The position numbers and the translations under genes are program-made. Of a stretch of 64,000 bases of DNA, positions 53,578-64,000 are shown piece after piece. Source of the stretch: Cordylochernes scorpioides (taxonomy: Eukaryota > Arthropoda > Arachnida > Pseudoscorpiones > Chernetidae); NCBI GenBank assembly GCA_030710605.1, contig CP092870.1:51411921-51475920 (forward strand), written 5' to 3'. Below the pieces are notes generated by a model. The model was not told the DNA's origin. It searched no databases and worked only from the letters and a program-made list of their open reading frames with translations. Positions within the stretch are counted from its first letter, which is position 1. The number at the start of each line of letters is the position of its first letter.

Positions 53578-53690
53578 TAGAGTCTCTTAAGAAAGACCAC
53601 CTAAAAACATGACTCAACTTGTTTCTCCTGTAAGTGGTCTCTCATTGGAGTTTCTAATTGATATTAAAGAATCTCTAATAGACCTTTAAT
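53578..53690. repeat. Small foldback repeat
   Basis: AGTCTCTTAAGAAAGACCAC at 53581 pairs with the reverse complement of the TAGACCTTTAATAAGAGACT stretch ending near 53695, with a few mismatches. MITE-like. Confidence 0.5.
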
Positions 53691-53716
53691 AAGAGACTGC
53701 CTCTTGGAGAGACGGG

Positions 53717-53989
53717 TTAAGCTACGATTTTAGGCATGCTCTTGAACTCTTTTAACTTTTCTTGTCTCATTAAACCTTCGTAAGTATCATATTTTGATTT
53801 ATGTTGTTCATAATGACGTTTAATGTTATATAATTTTGGTAAACTAATAGCATTATTACATATCAAGCAGATGATTTTATCTTTTACTTCAGAGCAAAAA
53901 TACTCTAATTCCCACTTTTCTTGAAAATTCCTATGTTCGTCAGCAATTTTTCTTTTAGTTTTTCTGCCACTTGGTTTTGATGAAGACAT
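53717..53989 (-). CDS. hAT (Charlie/GTF2IRD2-like) transposase N-terminal fragment with zinc finger
   Basis: I chose the Met at 53989 (MSSSKPSGRKTKRKIA), since the upstream part of the frame is unstructured. The 90 residues include FQEKWELEYFCSEVKDKIIC and CLICNNAISLPKLYNIKRHY, then EQH: a C2-H2 zinc finger, CX2C-X12-HX4H. This is the DNA-binding N-terminus of hAT transposases in the Charlie8/GTF2IRD2 group. The catalytic RNase H-like domain is missing; the frame ends soon after LKEFK. The 5' end of a hAT element lies upstream at 54395-54460. Confidence 0.75.
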   Translation of the reverse strand: MSSSKPSGRKTKRKIADEHRNFQEKWELEYFCSEVKDKIICLICNNAISLPKLYNIKRHYEQHKSKYDTYEGLMRQEKLKEFKSMPKIVA

Positions 53990-54394
53990 ATTGAATACAA
54001 AGGTCTGAAAAAAAAAATTAGTAATCGCTAACACAAAATAATAAAATGTTTTAATTAATATTTTAATTTTTTTTTGAAAATTAATATTTTTTAACTTACC
54101 AGACACAGAATAACTGCACAAATTATTGAACGTAACTTTAAAAAATTTTTTTTTTATAGTACTCCGAAAGAATATTTTCTTTAAACTTTAAGGCACACAA
54201 TACTTATGGCGATGTACATACGTTATGTATGTAGGTATAATATTATCAAAACTTACGACTTATGTATAGCGACCAGTGGTTCGTTATTAATAAATAAATT
54301 ATGTATAATTACAATTTTTAAAAATTAGGCTACAAATTTTTTTATTAATTTTTTTATTATTTATAAAAAAAAAATTATGAAAATATATTGTCTG

Positions 54395-54460
54395 GTGGGC
54401 CGCAAATTTATTCGTTGTGGGCCGCATGAGGCCCGCGGGCCGCGAGTTTGACATGCTTAT
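54395..54460 (-). repeat. hAT element 5' terminal region
   Basis: Read on minus: CATGTCAAACTCGCGGCCCG, then CGGGCC.CATGCGGCCCACA. This GC-rich start with GTCAAACTCGCGG is typical of Charlie-group hAT elements. It fits the transposase fragment below it in orientation. Confidence 0.7.
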
Positions 54461-54461
54461 G

Positions 54462-56578
54462 CTAGTGTAAGGTCTAACCGCGGTCGAACCTTACACCTAG
54501 CACTTCAATGGAGTCGCTTCCTAAGTCGCCCGCGGGGTTTGTGAAGCAACATAGCCTGGCATTTACTCACATTAAGTTCAAGGTTGTGCAATCCTACCAC
54601 CTAGTGATTCTGTTAATGGCGTGTTGCGCCCTGAAACATTGGTGAGCCCTATTTCCAGAGACAACAACAACCAGGTCGTCTGCATATGCCTGCGGATGTA
54701 CGCAATTCTTGTACTCCAGTTTGAGAAATTCATCAAAGACGATATTCCAAACTGAACCTTGTGGACAACCTTTGAAAACTCGTCTAGTGACAGTGCATCC
54801 ATTTACAGATATTCTGACAACACGATCTTCCAGGAACGAGCGAATTGAGTCATTAACGTTCCTGGGACAATCACTTTTGCACAACGCCTGCAATATGCTA
54901 GAGTGCAGCATATTGTCGAAGGCACCTTTCGCATCAAAAGAGAGAGGAATAGCAGACTTATGTATGGACCGGGAAAGGTTAATTTTTAATTTTAAGAGTG
55001 CGGCGGTAGTTGATTTACAGGGCCTGAAACCAAACTGGTTTGGCTGGGATTTACACATTCTCTCAGCCCTCTACGAGAGCCTGGCAAGGATTAGACGCTC
55101 TAGAACTTTATCTAGACCAGGCAACATCGTGATAGGCCTGTGAGACGCGAGTAAGTCCTCACCACATTTTTCGGGGATCAGAATTACATCACCCAATTTC
55201 CAGGAAGCTGGAAAGTGTCCAGTTTCAAAACACCTGTTAAAAATATTCAGAAAAAACGTCCGGAATTTTCTTATTAGTTTAACAATAACAACAGGTGGCA
55301 TGCCATCTCTGCCAGGTAAGGAAGATAAGCGAACCTTATCCGCAGCCAGCAGCAGCTCAGCTTCTGAGAACAGAGGATCGTCATGAGAAGTAGACTGCGC
55401 GGCTTTATGTAATTTAATATGTCCTAACATGGAATCGGGCGGGAGGCGACCAAAATAATGCTTCAAAACGTGTGTTAGAGTGTCCCGCTGATTATCAGTG
55501 AAGCCAGTGCCGACCGTGAGGGAGGAAAGTGTTTTTCTCTTATGCTTTCCTCTAATTAATTGGTAAACACCGCCCAAAGGGTTGACTTCGCACTGCGAGC
55601 AGACTCTTCTCCACTCCTCCTTCTTGGTTTTTCTGATATCGCAGCACGAAATCTGTTATAAAGATTTCTGTAAAAGACTTTTAGCACACTCCACGCGCGC
55701 TCGGCCTTCTGAGTGGCCCTTTGGAGCGGATTAAATTCCGGTTTCCACCAAGATGCATTTTTTATTTTGCCAGGTTTTTTGGCTTGGAAGGAATGGTTTG
55801 TACGCATGAGTGAAACACTTCATCTCTGAGTAATGTGATTACATTATCAAGTTGATGTGTGTCACTCACGCTATCTATCAGGTACTCGAAAGTTGAATTA
55901 TTTTCTTTTAAGTGTGAATAAAGAAATCCCAGTCGGCGCGGCCAAAGCTGAAGTGTACTTCGCTAAAATCATTTAAAGTGACATTATTATTATTGCTCAT
56001 GGATGTGGGATCGAAATTGATGCTAAACACGAGGCGTTCATGGTCAGAAAAACCTGGTTGATCGCATTCCAATCAGGGATCCCGTCCGCGAGCGGGACGT
56101 CAAGGAAACTCTCAACAGCTTCTCTTTTGGGTGAATTGGATTTGAGCAACCGCGCTTTGTCTGACCATCTATAAGATTCAGTATTCGAATCGCCGCAGAA
56201 AATCACCTCGTGGTATTTTATAGATTTAAGGCAGAGGTCTATCCTATTTAAAAGATTGCTGACACAACATGATGGCGATAGATTGACACTACATAGAAGT
56301 ATTGACAAATTGTTCACATCACACAGGACAAACACAGCGTTCTCACAGGACAAATGTATGAAATTCAGGCTCGGATTTCTCAATATCACCGCCGCTCCCA
56401 GTCTGTTGTTATTAATAGAACCATGGCAGATCCTGTCAGAGGGCACAGGAATAGATGGTAAACTGCCTTTAGCGACTGGGAGTTCTTGTAATAATAGCAC
56501 GTCCGTTTTCTCATTAAAACATTCATTCCACAGAGAGAACAAACAATAAGGAGAACGTCTTACAATTTGCTTGAACAC
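54462..56578 (-). pseudogene. R1-like non-LTR retrotransposon ORF2, copy A
   Basis: Read on the minus strand. 56578-55997 encodes an apurinic-type endonuclease (LLLQELPVAKG, VIFCGDSNTES). 55807-55556 is the linker with WWKPEFNPLQRATQKAERAW. 55577-55071 encodes RT fingers (SSLPGRDGMPP, FPASWKLGDVILIPEK, SHRPITMLPGLDKVLERLI). 55058-54594 encodes the palm (QFGFRPCKSTTAALLKL, FDAKGAFDN, GCPQGSVW, AYADDLVVVV). Frameshifts separate the parts. The RT end is cut where hAT sequence begins near 54460. The catalytic YADD is kept. Confidence 0.8.
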
Positions 56579-56699
56579 ACCTGAGCTCGTTCATTGCACT
56601 ATTAATTTATTGAAATTCTCCTGGGCGTCCCGCATATGCTTACACGCCATTGAGTTAGCGCTGTGATTGCCACTACACCTATGGCATTAAAGCACGGAC

Positions 56700-57040
56700 C
56701 TATTGTCACAGGCCTCGGACAGATGCGCACCAGTGCAGTGGCCTGGTAGACATCTTACCGTTGGTGTGGGTCCTGTGACTAAGGCTGCCACAGACACCGC
56801 AGGGAAAGACGCGCTTAGCCTTTGCGAGTCTCAGGGAGAGGTAATCAAACGTGATTCTACCGCGCTCGAGCAGAGCAGTCTCAACATCCTTGTTTACTTT
56901 TATTATCGCGGTGAAGTGTAAGCCCTCTTTTCTTATCGGCTTAACCATCCTACATTCGGCATCGCTTTTCAGCAACTTCTCGACAGCAGGATGGCACCGA
57001 ATATCAGCCGCAAGCTGCTCCTCAGTTTTCTCAGTTTCAC
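56700..57040 (-). pseudogene. R1-like ORF1 (gag) C-terminal part, copy A
   Basis: On minus, EEQLAADIRCHPAVEKLLKS and RITFDYLSLRLAKAKRVFPC, then GVCGSLSHRTHTN, match the end of non-LTR gag with a partial zinc knuckle. The frame ends at 56706. It lies just before the endonuclease of copy A, as expected for ORF1 then ORF2. Its 5' side joins abruptly to RT sequence of copy B. Confidence 0.6.
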
Positions 57041-58351
57041 GATTAGACGGTGGCATGCCATCACTACCAGGATAAGAAGATAAGTGCACCGCTGTCAACA
57101 ACAACTGGTTATCAGTAAACAAAGTGTCGTTATCGGATAACGATGTGATGACTTTGCTTAAATTTTTATGTTCTAACATGGTATCAGGCGGGACGCGGCC
57201 GAAATAATATTCTAATACGTGATTTAATGTGTCCCGTAGACCTTCAGTGAAGACCTTCAACTGGGAGAGCTGAGAGGGGTTTGCGCTTAAAGTTTTCCTT
57301 GAAGAAACTGTAGATTCCACCCCAAGGGCTTATTTCGCAACGCGAACAGGCTGCCCTCTATGCTTATTTCTTAGCCAGTCTCCTAGCACGGCGATATCTT
57401 GCCTTCAGTCTCTTGTAAAAGACCTCCAGCACACTCTAAACGGCTCCGCGTGCCTTTTTGAATGCCCGCTGTGCCTTTTGTGTAGCCCTTTCGAGCGGAT
57501 TCAAGTCAGATTTCTACCAAGAGATGGACATGAAGTATTGATCGCTTCTGGGACGGGATGGATTGGCGTTTAGATGTGTGTAAAAATATCTTTGTCGAGT
57601 AAATTAATTACATCGTCGAGGGAGAATGAATCACGCACGTTTCCTAAAAAAAAATAATCCTTTCTATTTTTTGTTTGAAATGATCAAACACTCTATCCCA
57701 GTTAGCGCGACCAAAACTGAAGTGTATTTCGCTAAATTTTTTTAATTTATATCTAGCGTTTTCCTGTGAAGAGGGAGCGAGATTTAAGTTAAAGACAAGA
57801 ACTTTGTGGTTAGACAAATCCTGGTACTCAGGATGCCAATCAGTAAGGCATTTACAAGGCCAGCACTACAGCAAGTGACGTCGATGGAAGAAGAGCGGTT
57901 GCCCTTCTCACAAGTAACCGCGCCGTGCGTGTTGAGCATATGTAAATACTTGGAATTATACATTTCTAACTAGATCTCTCTTAGTTGAGCGATGCCCGAG
58001 GGCAAGAGGGTTATCTGATCACCCAGATTCAAAATTTAGAAATCCGCAAAAAAAATACCTCGTCATAGTTCTGAGAATTAAGGCTATAATTTATCTTATC
58101 GAGAAGAGGGGAGGGGTTACATGATGGCGGAAGGTGAACATTGTAAAGACAAATACATTTACCACTTATAATTCACAAATGACAATCACAACATTAACAC
58201 TGGATAAATGGAACAAATGGACAAATTTAAGGCTAGGATTTACTACAATGACCATAGCTCCCAACCTGGAGTTTGTAATAGGGCCATAGCAAACTCTGTT
58301 AGATGGGATTGGCAGCGATGGGATGTTCTCCTCACGACAATAATTCAACAA
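57041..58351 (-). pseudogene. R1-like non-LTR retrotransposon ORF2, copy B (heavily decayed)
   Basis: 58351-58166 encodes an endonuclease piece (SLPIPSNRVCYGPITNSRLG) equivalent to 56480-56380 of copy A. 57320-57045 encodes the RT start (EYYFGRVPPDTMLEH, SSYPGSDGMPP), equivalent to 55470-55290 of copy A. The segments between have stops and frameshifts. Homology ends exactly after GMPP, where gag of copy A begins. Confidence 0.7.
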
Positions 58352-58901
58352 CTCTTACATTGATTTGTAGGCACTTAAAACTATTAATTTGACCATCAAC
58401 ATATTGACCTGTTCCCGGGCGTCTCGCATGTACTTGCACATCATTATAATGCTGTATTGGATAATTCTGCCAATATATTCAACACTGTGAAGGTTGGAAT
58501 CTCAGAAATAATATTTAAGAAAACTATGGACAGTATATTCACATATAAATATTTGCATTGAGCGCCATGATCTTCCTCAAACAATAAGGACAAGGCCAGT
58601 TAGGCATAAATCAATATAAAGCAATAACGCTCCATCTATATATAGAAAATAGAAACTTTATAAGACGCGAATGTTTATTCTACACACACACACATAAATC
58701 AAATTACTACTGCCCATACTGCGGTGTAAAAATATTGGGAGGACTTGACTCATCAGTGGTGAACCCTCCCAGCGGTTTGCCAATTTAACTGATAAGCCAA
58801 GCACTCCCACTATTTTTCCTTACAGTAAGGACAGTAGAATTTGATTTATTTGTAAAAGAAACATTCGCGTATTATAATGTTTTAATGTTCTATATATAAA
58901 A
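58352..58901. other. AT-rich non-coding DNA
   Basis: No supportable gene. Confidence 0.4.
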
Positions 58902-59698
58902 TGGTAATTTAAACCAACAACCCCATATTGTATATAACTTATAAAAAGATTTTCATGTAGTATAATAGAAACACATCTGTAAATGATTATACGCATGATT
59001 GACATGTGTCATTACATCATCATATGTAATGTACTTTGTACAAACTGAGGATGAATAAATAAAACTCGGTTATAGATTAAGAGTTGAGCTAACGCAGAGA
59101 TCGAGCATATAGCAGTCCCAAAACAACAAGGTCTAAATAAGGAAACTGCCACGGCGCCAGTGTACAATATCACCAGACGATCCAGGCCCCTCTCGCATGT
59201 GCTGTAATGCAATACTTCCTTTCTCGGAAAAGGTATATAAAAGGCTCCCCGTCTTTAGCCAAAAATACAGTCACTTTACAGTCACTTGCCAGTTAGTTCA
59301 CCCTCAGCCAAGCCCTCGTCGGTTGTACCCAAGGTCCACCTCATCCACCATGTAGTCAGTAAGAACGTTTCTATCTCCATCTTTCGCCCCTAGCTCAACT
59401 TTTATCTGTTCACGGAACTTTCTTAGTGAAACTGTGTCTTCGTTTTTTTTTGCGTACATTCCTAAGCTTTCCACTCTGCCTCGACCACGACTGCCTGTAC
59501 TCTGTGAGAACTTTTAATGGTCTTACAAGGTGCAGAGAGGTACTGGAAAACTCCCCATCCTGACTGTTCCTCTCGGTCAACGCAGTATAGCGAGAGTTGA
59601 CAAGGACTCACACCATAGTTTATAATTCGACTGGATACCTCGTCACATTTTAAATCGACAAGATTCTACAAGAGTCAACAGTAACTCAACTCATTACA
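58902..59698 (+). repeat. E3 5' LTR
   Basis: It starts TGGTAATTTAAACCAAC and ends CAACTCATTACA (797 bp). TATA box TATATAAAAG at 59234-59243, kept in the 3' copy at 63896-63905. Confidence 0.82.
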
Positions 59699-59783
59699 GT
59701 TAGTCGACAGGATAACCAAAACGAAGAATGACACAACGAAGAAGGTAAGAAGCCTGTCCAGTTAGAAGCGAGAAAGAGCAAAG

Positions 59784-59966
59784 ATGGAGGAACAAACCGA
59801 CCATTCCAACGAAACGACCAAGCAATCTCTCCCCCAAAAAGATATATTTACGGAAGAAACGCCGCCCCAAGGGACTTCCGCAGACCCGCTAATAGATCGC
59901 CAACGCCGAGAGCTGTCTGACCACCCCAACGACACAGTCGAAATTCCCGCAAGTCATAGAAACTGA
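59784..59966 (+). CDS. E3 small ORF (60 codons)
   Basis: ATG 59784, 85 bp after the LTR, in the same place as the small ORF of E1. The product is hydrophilic and acidic (MEEQTDHSNETTKQSLPQKD...). No known domain. It may be a shortened gag start or a chance ORF. Confidence 0.4.
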   Translation: MEEQTDHSNETTKQSLPQKDIFTEETPPQGTSADPLIDRQRRELSDHPNDTVEIPASHRN

Positions 59967-62900
59967 AGAGCAGAATGACGCAAACCCAGTGACAAGTTCC
60001 ACACCGTCGACCTGACATCGAGACAATGCTCAAGGCGACAAGCTGTCATCATCTTTACAGAAGCTACAAGATTCTACAAGTCCTACATGGAGCGACTTCC
60101 ACGTCAGCAGGAAAACTACCAAAGACCAAGTCTCCTGACTGAACTATCTTCAAAACTGTAAGTTTTAAAATCTTACATAACTTTATCCTCAAGTTCAAAA
60201 CTTGAATCCCTATAAATTTTGTATTTATATTTTCACTTTAAGCATGTTAAAATCAATTTTTACCTTTTTTATATAATTTTAATTCAATTTTTAAATATTT
60301 TACACTCTCATTTATCAATTTTCATTTTATTTTTTAATCAAATTATACATTTATAAATTATACATTAATTGCAATTTTATTTTTGAAAAATTCGCCAATC
60401 ACACACTTTTATCAATTTACCAATCTTTCATTTTACCTATAACGGCATTATCCAAATCTACAACTTAAAAAAAATCATTATTTTTAATTTTTAAATTACT
60501 CTTATCATTTTTCTAAACTTATTTTTGTTTTTCTTAATATCATTTTCATACCAAAGCACACCAATTTCTTGATCAAATACTTAAACATTTTCAAAAATCA
60601 TTGTCATATTCACCATTGTAAGTAAACGCCCAAATATAAACAATATAAACGCCCCAATTAAAATTCTTGTCACTATCACGACATTGCCCTTTTACAAGGA
60701 TCATTTTCACGCTACCATAATGAACGATTAAAAAATTCTAAATATTAAATATAAATCAACATAGGTGAAACGCATTTTTAAATTTCAGAAATATTTTGTG
60801 ATTTCTCTCCTGAGAGACAATATCTTCAAAATCACAACTAGGAAAACAACCATCTTTCCCAAAACAAGTTAAAAATAAAAATCCCATCAACTACCACGCC
60901 AGTAGCTAAATTAAGTCACAGCCTTCCAAAACTATTACAATCGTTAAATTCCAACATCACTACACTCCCTCATCCCTTCCTTTTACATGCACAATTAATC
61001 TTCAACAAATCTCTCTCAACAAACGTTACAACACCCTCACATCACTCTCTCCAATTGGCAACAATTTTCAACGCGCGACTTAGCAACAAACCCATTTCGA
61101 GCCACACAAGTTCCATAACGTTGCCCCACTAAACATTCAAAATATTTCACATTAAACGTATCATATCCACTAACAATATAAAAATTCTCGATACACGTTC
61201 GTACAACCACCACCCATGACTTTAGTAAATTTGTTATTTATGGTGAAACAGGTTAAATTTTGTACCAAACTATGACTTCAAGTGACACCTTTCCAAATCA
61301 CTTCTCACTTCGTGTCACACGGCAACACAACAAAACTTTTCACTTTTCAGGCCAAAGACGCCTTCATGCCTGTGGCACATCTCAACTCAAACGTGTCCAC
61401 GTCGAAAGTCGCACTTTCACCACACATCTAAACCTGACATCACTGAATAACATGTTTTATTAAGTCCGCCACAACGTCGAAACACAGACACGAACATCGA
61501 GAAAACACATCTTTCAATTATAACAGTAATATGCCAATCTCAACAAAAGAAGAGACAAAAAATCAGTTTCAAGTAAACGACAAAAATAACAAACACCCCG
61601 CACGTATGACCTCCCAGTAAAAGGATCCCCGAATCTATTTCAGTTACATATCCCCGTCCAACATCCCTCACAAAGCTATCAATTTGACCGCCATGATCAC
61701 GATTCACTCTTTTTCACCGCTAGACAACAGACAATAAATATGGTTGTAGATCTATATCAATTTGTAAATAGCAGTGAGAATTATCAAAAGTAGTATTATT
61801 TTTGTAAATATATTCATGATTTTCTTTCAAACCTGAAAGGTTCAGGTTCCTAATATATATATTTTATTTTTTTTCTCTTTTTATTTCAATTACTTTTTTT
61901 TGTAAAAATTTTATAACTGTTTCTGTTTAAAAAAATGTAAATCGACGCAATTATCCCTAGCCGGGAAATCGCGTTTGTGTGTTGAAATAAATAAATAAAT
62001 GATCGCCATTTTTTTAAAACACATGTTTCACACTAACCACTTAGGTTTTCTTACAAATCTCACCAACGCCTTAATCACAACACAACATACATTAAACATT
62101 TTACATGTTAATTGATATCACCAATTAAAACAATTTGGTTAAGTCTTATATAGACTTTATGACGCAAAAGAGAAGTTATTCTCTACATATCACCATTGTG
62201 GACAAACGAAAAGATCATTTCACATATTCCCGCTTCAGAGGGTCAAAAACACCGATGTTTACCAATGGGATATGATCTAGTTACAAACCACAGTTTCAAC
62301 TTCTCTTCAAAAGAGACAATTTTTGCTCAATTTTCCACTACCCAACATTTATCCAATCATTAATAACCTTTAATTATATTTTAATTTTTGTATAAAATTT
62401 TGAATAATTATTTATTTTTTTACCTTTCAATTATATAATCAAATTTTTAATCCAACATGATTTTCAAAAAAATAAAAAACTGTAAACAAATTTACTTTTA
62501 TTTGTCATGATATTATTTTAGCATTGCAAAACATTTAATTGTTTCAAAAATCATTTTTGTTTTCTTAATTAATATATCTTTTATATATTACATGTTTGAT
62601 TTTGTCCACTTACACTTTTTTTTACCCGCAATCATATTTCTATCTTTTTATTCACTATACTTTATATTTGTTTAAATAACTTTATTATATGACAATGTTT
62701 ATCATCAACTATCGGGCATGCTACAACCGCTTTCAACAATCATATTCTTTAACCAATTCCCTATACTTTATTATTACTATCTATTTCAGCCATTGCTTCA
62801 AACCATCGTAGTAAAACGGCAGACTGCTTGACATTTTTTTTTTATTTCGTATTTCAACAAACTCTTTGAACACAGTTCCCCAGATTTACAAATCTCAACT

Positions 62901-63563
62901 TCTGGCCTGAACACGCTTCAAGAGTTCATTTCAATCATCCGCAGAGCAATCACCAACGCATGCACAAAACGTTCACTTTTTTCAACTTTCAACATTTTTT
63001 TCAGCTCTAGCGGACCACAATCAACCTTTGAATACGAGTCAAGTCAGACCACCTACTGTCGCAACAACAATTCTACTTATCGCATGGCTCTATTTCACTC
63101 CTTTCCCAATCATATTAATTATTTTCTTCAACAACTTTTAACCCATTATCCTAAAATTGTGACAAAGCACTGTAACCCTTATATAGGATCGCAAGTGAAA
63201 CATTGCCAAGGAAGGCGCTGAAGTCTATATCCTCGCTTTGCACTTGGATTTGATTATTTGTTTGTATGTGTAATGCTTACAATTGCATATTCTTCAACTA
63301 CTAACTCTTTACAACGCCCGCCAATATTCTCTTAGAATGTGAATTTTTATGTCATCATTTTATTTTAATCATCATTTTTTAAAAATCAAACAAAAATGTA
63401 ATTTTTATTTCACTTTTATATATCCAAACAAATAATCTTGTTATAGCCCTTTTTAACCCTCACAGTTTATATTAATTAAGAGATATTTTAATTACTTATC
63501 TGTCTTAGAAAGGCTTTACCCGCTTAAACCTGGATAAACCCTTTTACTCCCAGGGCCCATCTA
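59967..63563 (+). other. E3 non-coding interior
   Basis: AT-rich. At 60116-60340 it aligns with E1 41213-41400 (AAAGACCAAGTCTCCTGACT, then TTTCACT.TAA, CTCATTTATCAATTTT). A 67-codon ORF at 61260-61463 has no recognised content. A purine patch (CAGGGCCCATCTA) precedes the 3' LTR. Confidence 0.6.
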
Positions 63564-64000
63564 TGGTAATTTAAACCAACAACCCCATATTGTATATAAC
63601 TTATAACAATATTTTCATGTTGTATAATAGAAACACATCTATAAATGATTATACGCATGATTGACATGTGTCATTACATCATCATATGTAATGTACTTTG
63701 TACAAACTGAGGATGAATAAATAAAACTCTGTAATAGATTAAGAGTTGAGCTAACGCAGAGATCGAGCATATAGCAGTCCCAAAACAACAAGGTCTAAAT
63801 ATGGAAACTGCCACGGCGCCAGTGTACAATTTCACCAGACGATCCAGGCGCCTCTCGCATGTGCTGTAATGCAATACTTCCTTTCTCGGAAAAGGTATAT
63901 AAAAGGCCCCCCGCCTTTAGCCAAAAATACAGTCACTTTACAGTCACTTGCCAGTTTGTTCACCCTCAGCCAAGCCCTCGTCGGTTGTACCCAAGGTCCA
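63564..64000 (+). repeat. E3 3' LTR (cut by the window edge)
   Basis: The first 437 bp match 58902-59340 with a few differences. Confidence 0.85.

Larger units (their letters stand above)
58902..64000 (+). mobile_element. E3: LARD-like LTR element, right end beyond the window
   Basis: The 5' LTR at 58902-59698 matches the start of a 3' LTR at 63564-64000, cut by the window edge. The interior of 3.9 kb is almost non-coding and shares sequence with E1. It belongs to the same group as E1 by the post-LTR motif AGTCGACAGGATAAC. Confidence 0.85.

Overview
This is a repeat-saturated stretch of a eukaryotic nuclear genome, most likely an invertebrate and probably an arthropod. The gag, BEL/Pao, Helitron and pogo/Tigger types recall arachnid genomes, but I cannot prove the lineage. 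Supporting signs are an intron-containing tRNA-Tyr, a U2 snRNA fragment, Helitrons ending in CTAG, BEL/Pao and Ty3/gypsy LTR elements, R1-like non-LTR elements, and hAT and pogo/Tigger DNA transposons. The only intact host-like protein gene is an intronless Ariadne-type RBR ubiquitin ligase at 19787-21250. Nearly everything else is mobile DNA, often nested. || Layout: 1-2491 is the 3' half of a condensed BEL/Pao element with its 3' LTR. 2492-5232 is AT-rich DNA with Helitron ends and a 41-nt U2 fragment. 5233-10981 is a broken member of a conserved protein family of unknown function, split by a Ty3/gypsy-like LTR element (5755-10239, TSD GCAT). The 3' LTR of that element was itself hit by a non-LTR ORF1 fragment and by a Helitron. 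11000-15640 holds Helitrons, some carrying a tRNA-Gly sequence. 16121-17102 is a decayed gypsy gag. 19787-21250 is the Ariadne gene, and 21486-21574 is tRNA-Tyr. 22233-26342 is two abutting Helitrons, one interrupted by a Tigger transposon. 27161-37195 is a 10-kb satellite of 48-bp monomers. || From 37242 three long-LTR elements follow (E1 37242-45471, E2 45476-51659, E3 58902 to beyond the window). Between them lie hAT and two R1-like copies. E1 and E3 share a long non-coding interior, like LARD-type non-autonomous elements. E2 has an intact gag and an intact but catalytically altered pol-derived ORF. || The most remarkable object is a complete, young 3,054-bp Ty3/gypsy element (37980-41033) inserted in E1. 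It has 309-bp LTRs that differ at one base and a perfect 5-bp TSD, GTCAT. Its pol frame has lost most of RT, RNase H and integrase, and carries in frame a KH RNA-binding domain that closely resembles KH3 of hnRNP K. It looks like a mobile gag-KH element that must borrow enzymes from an autonomous relative. Every LTR element here with readable coding sequence lacks an RT core, so mobility in trans seems to be the rule in this neighbourhood.
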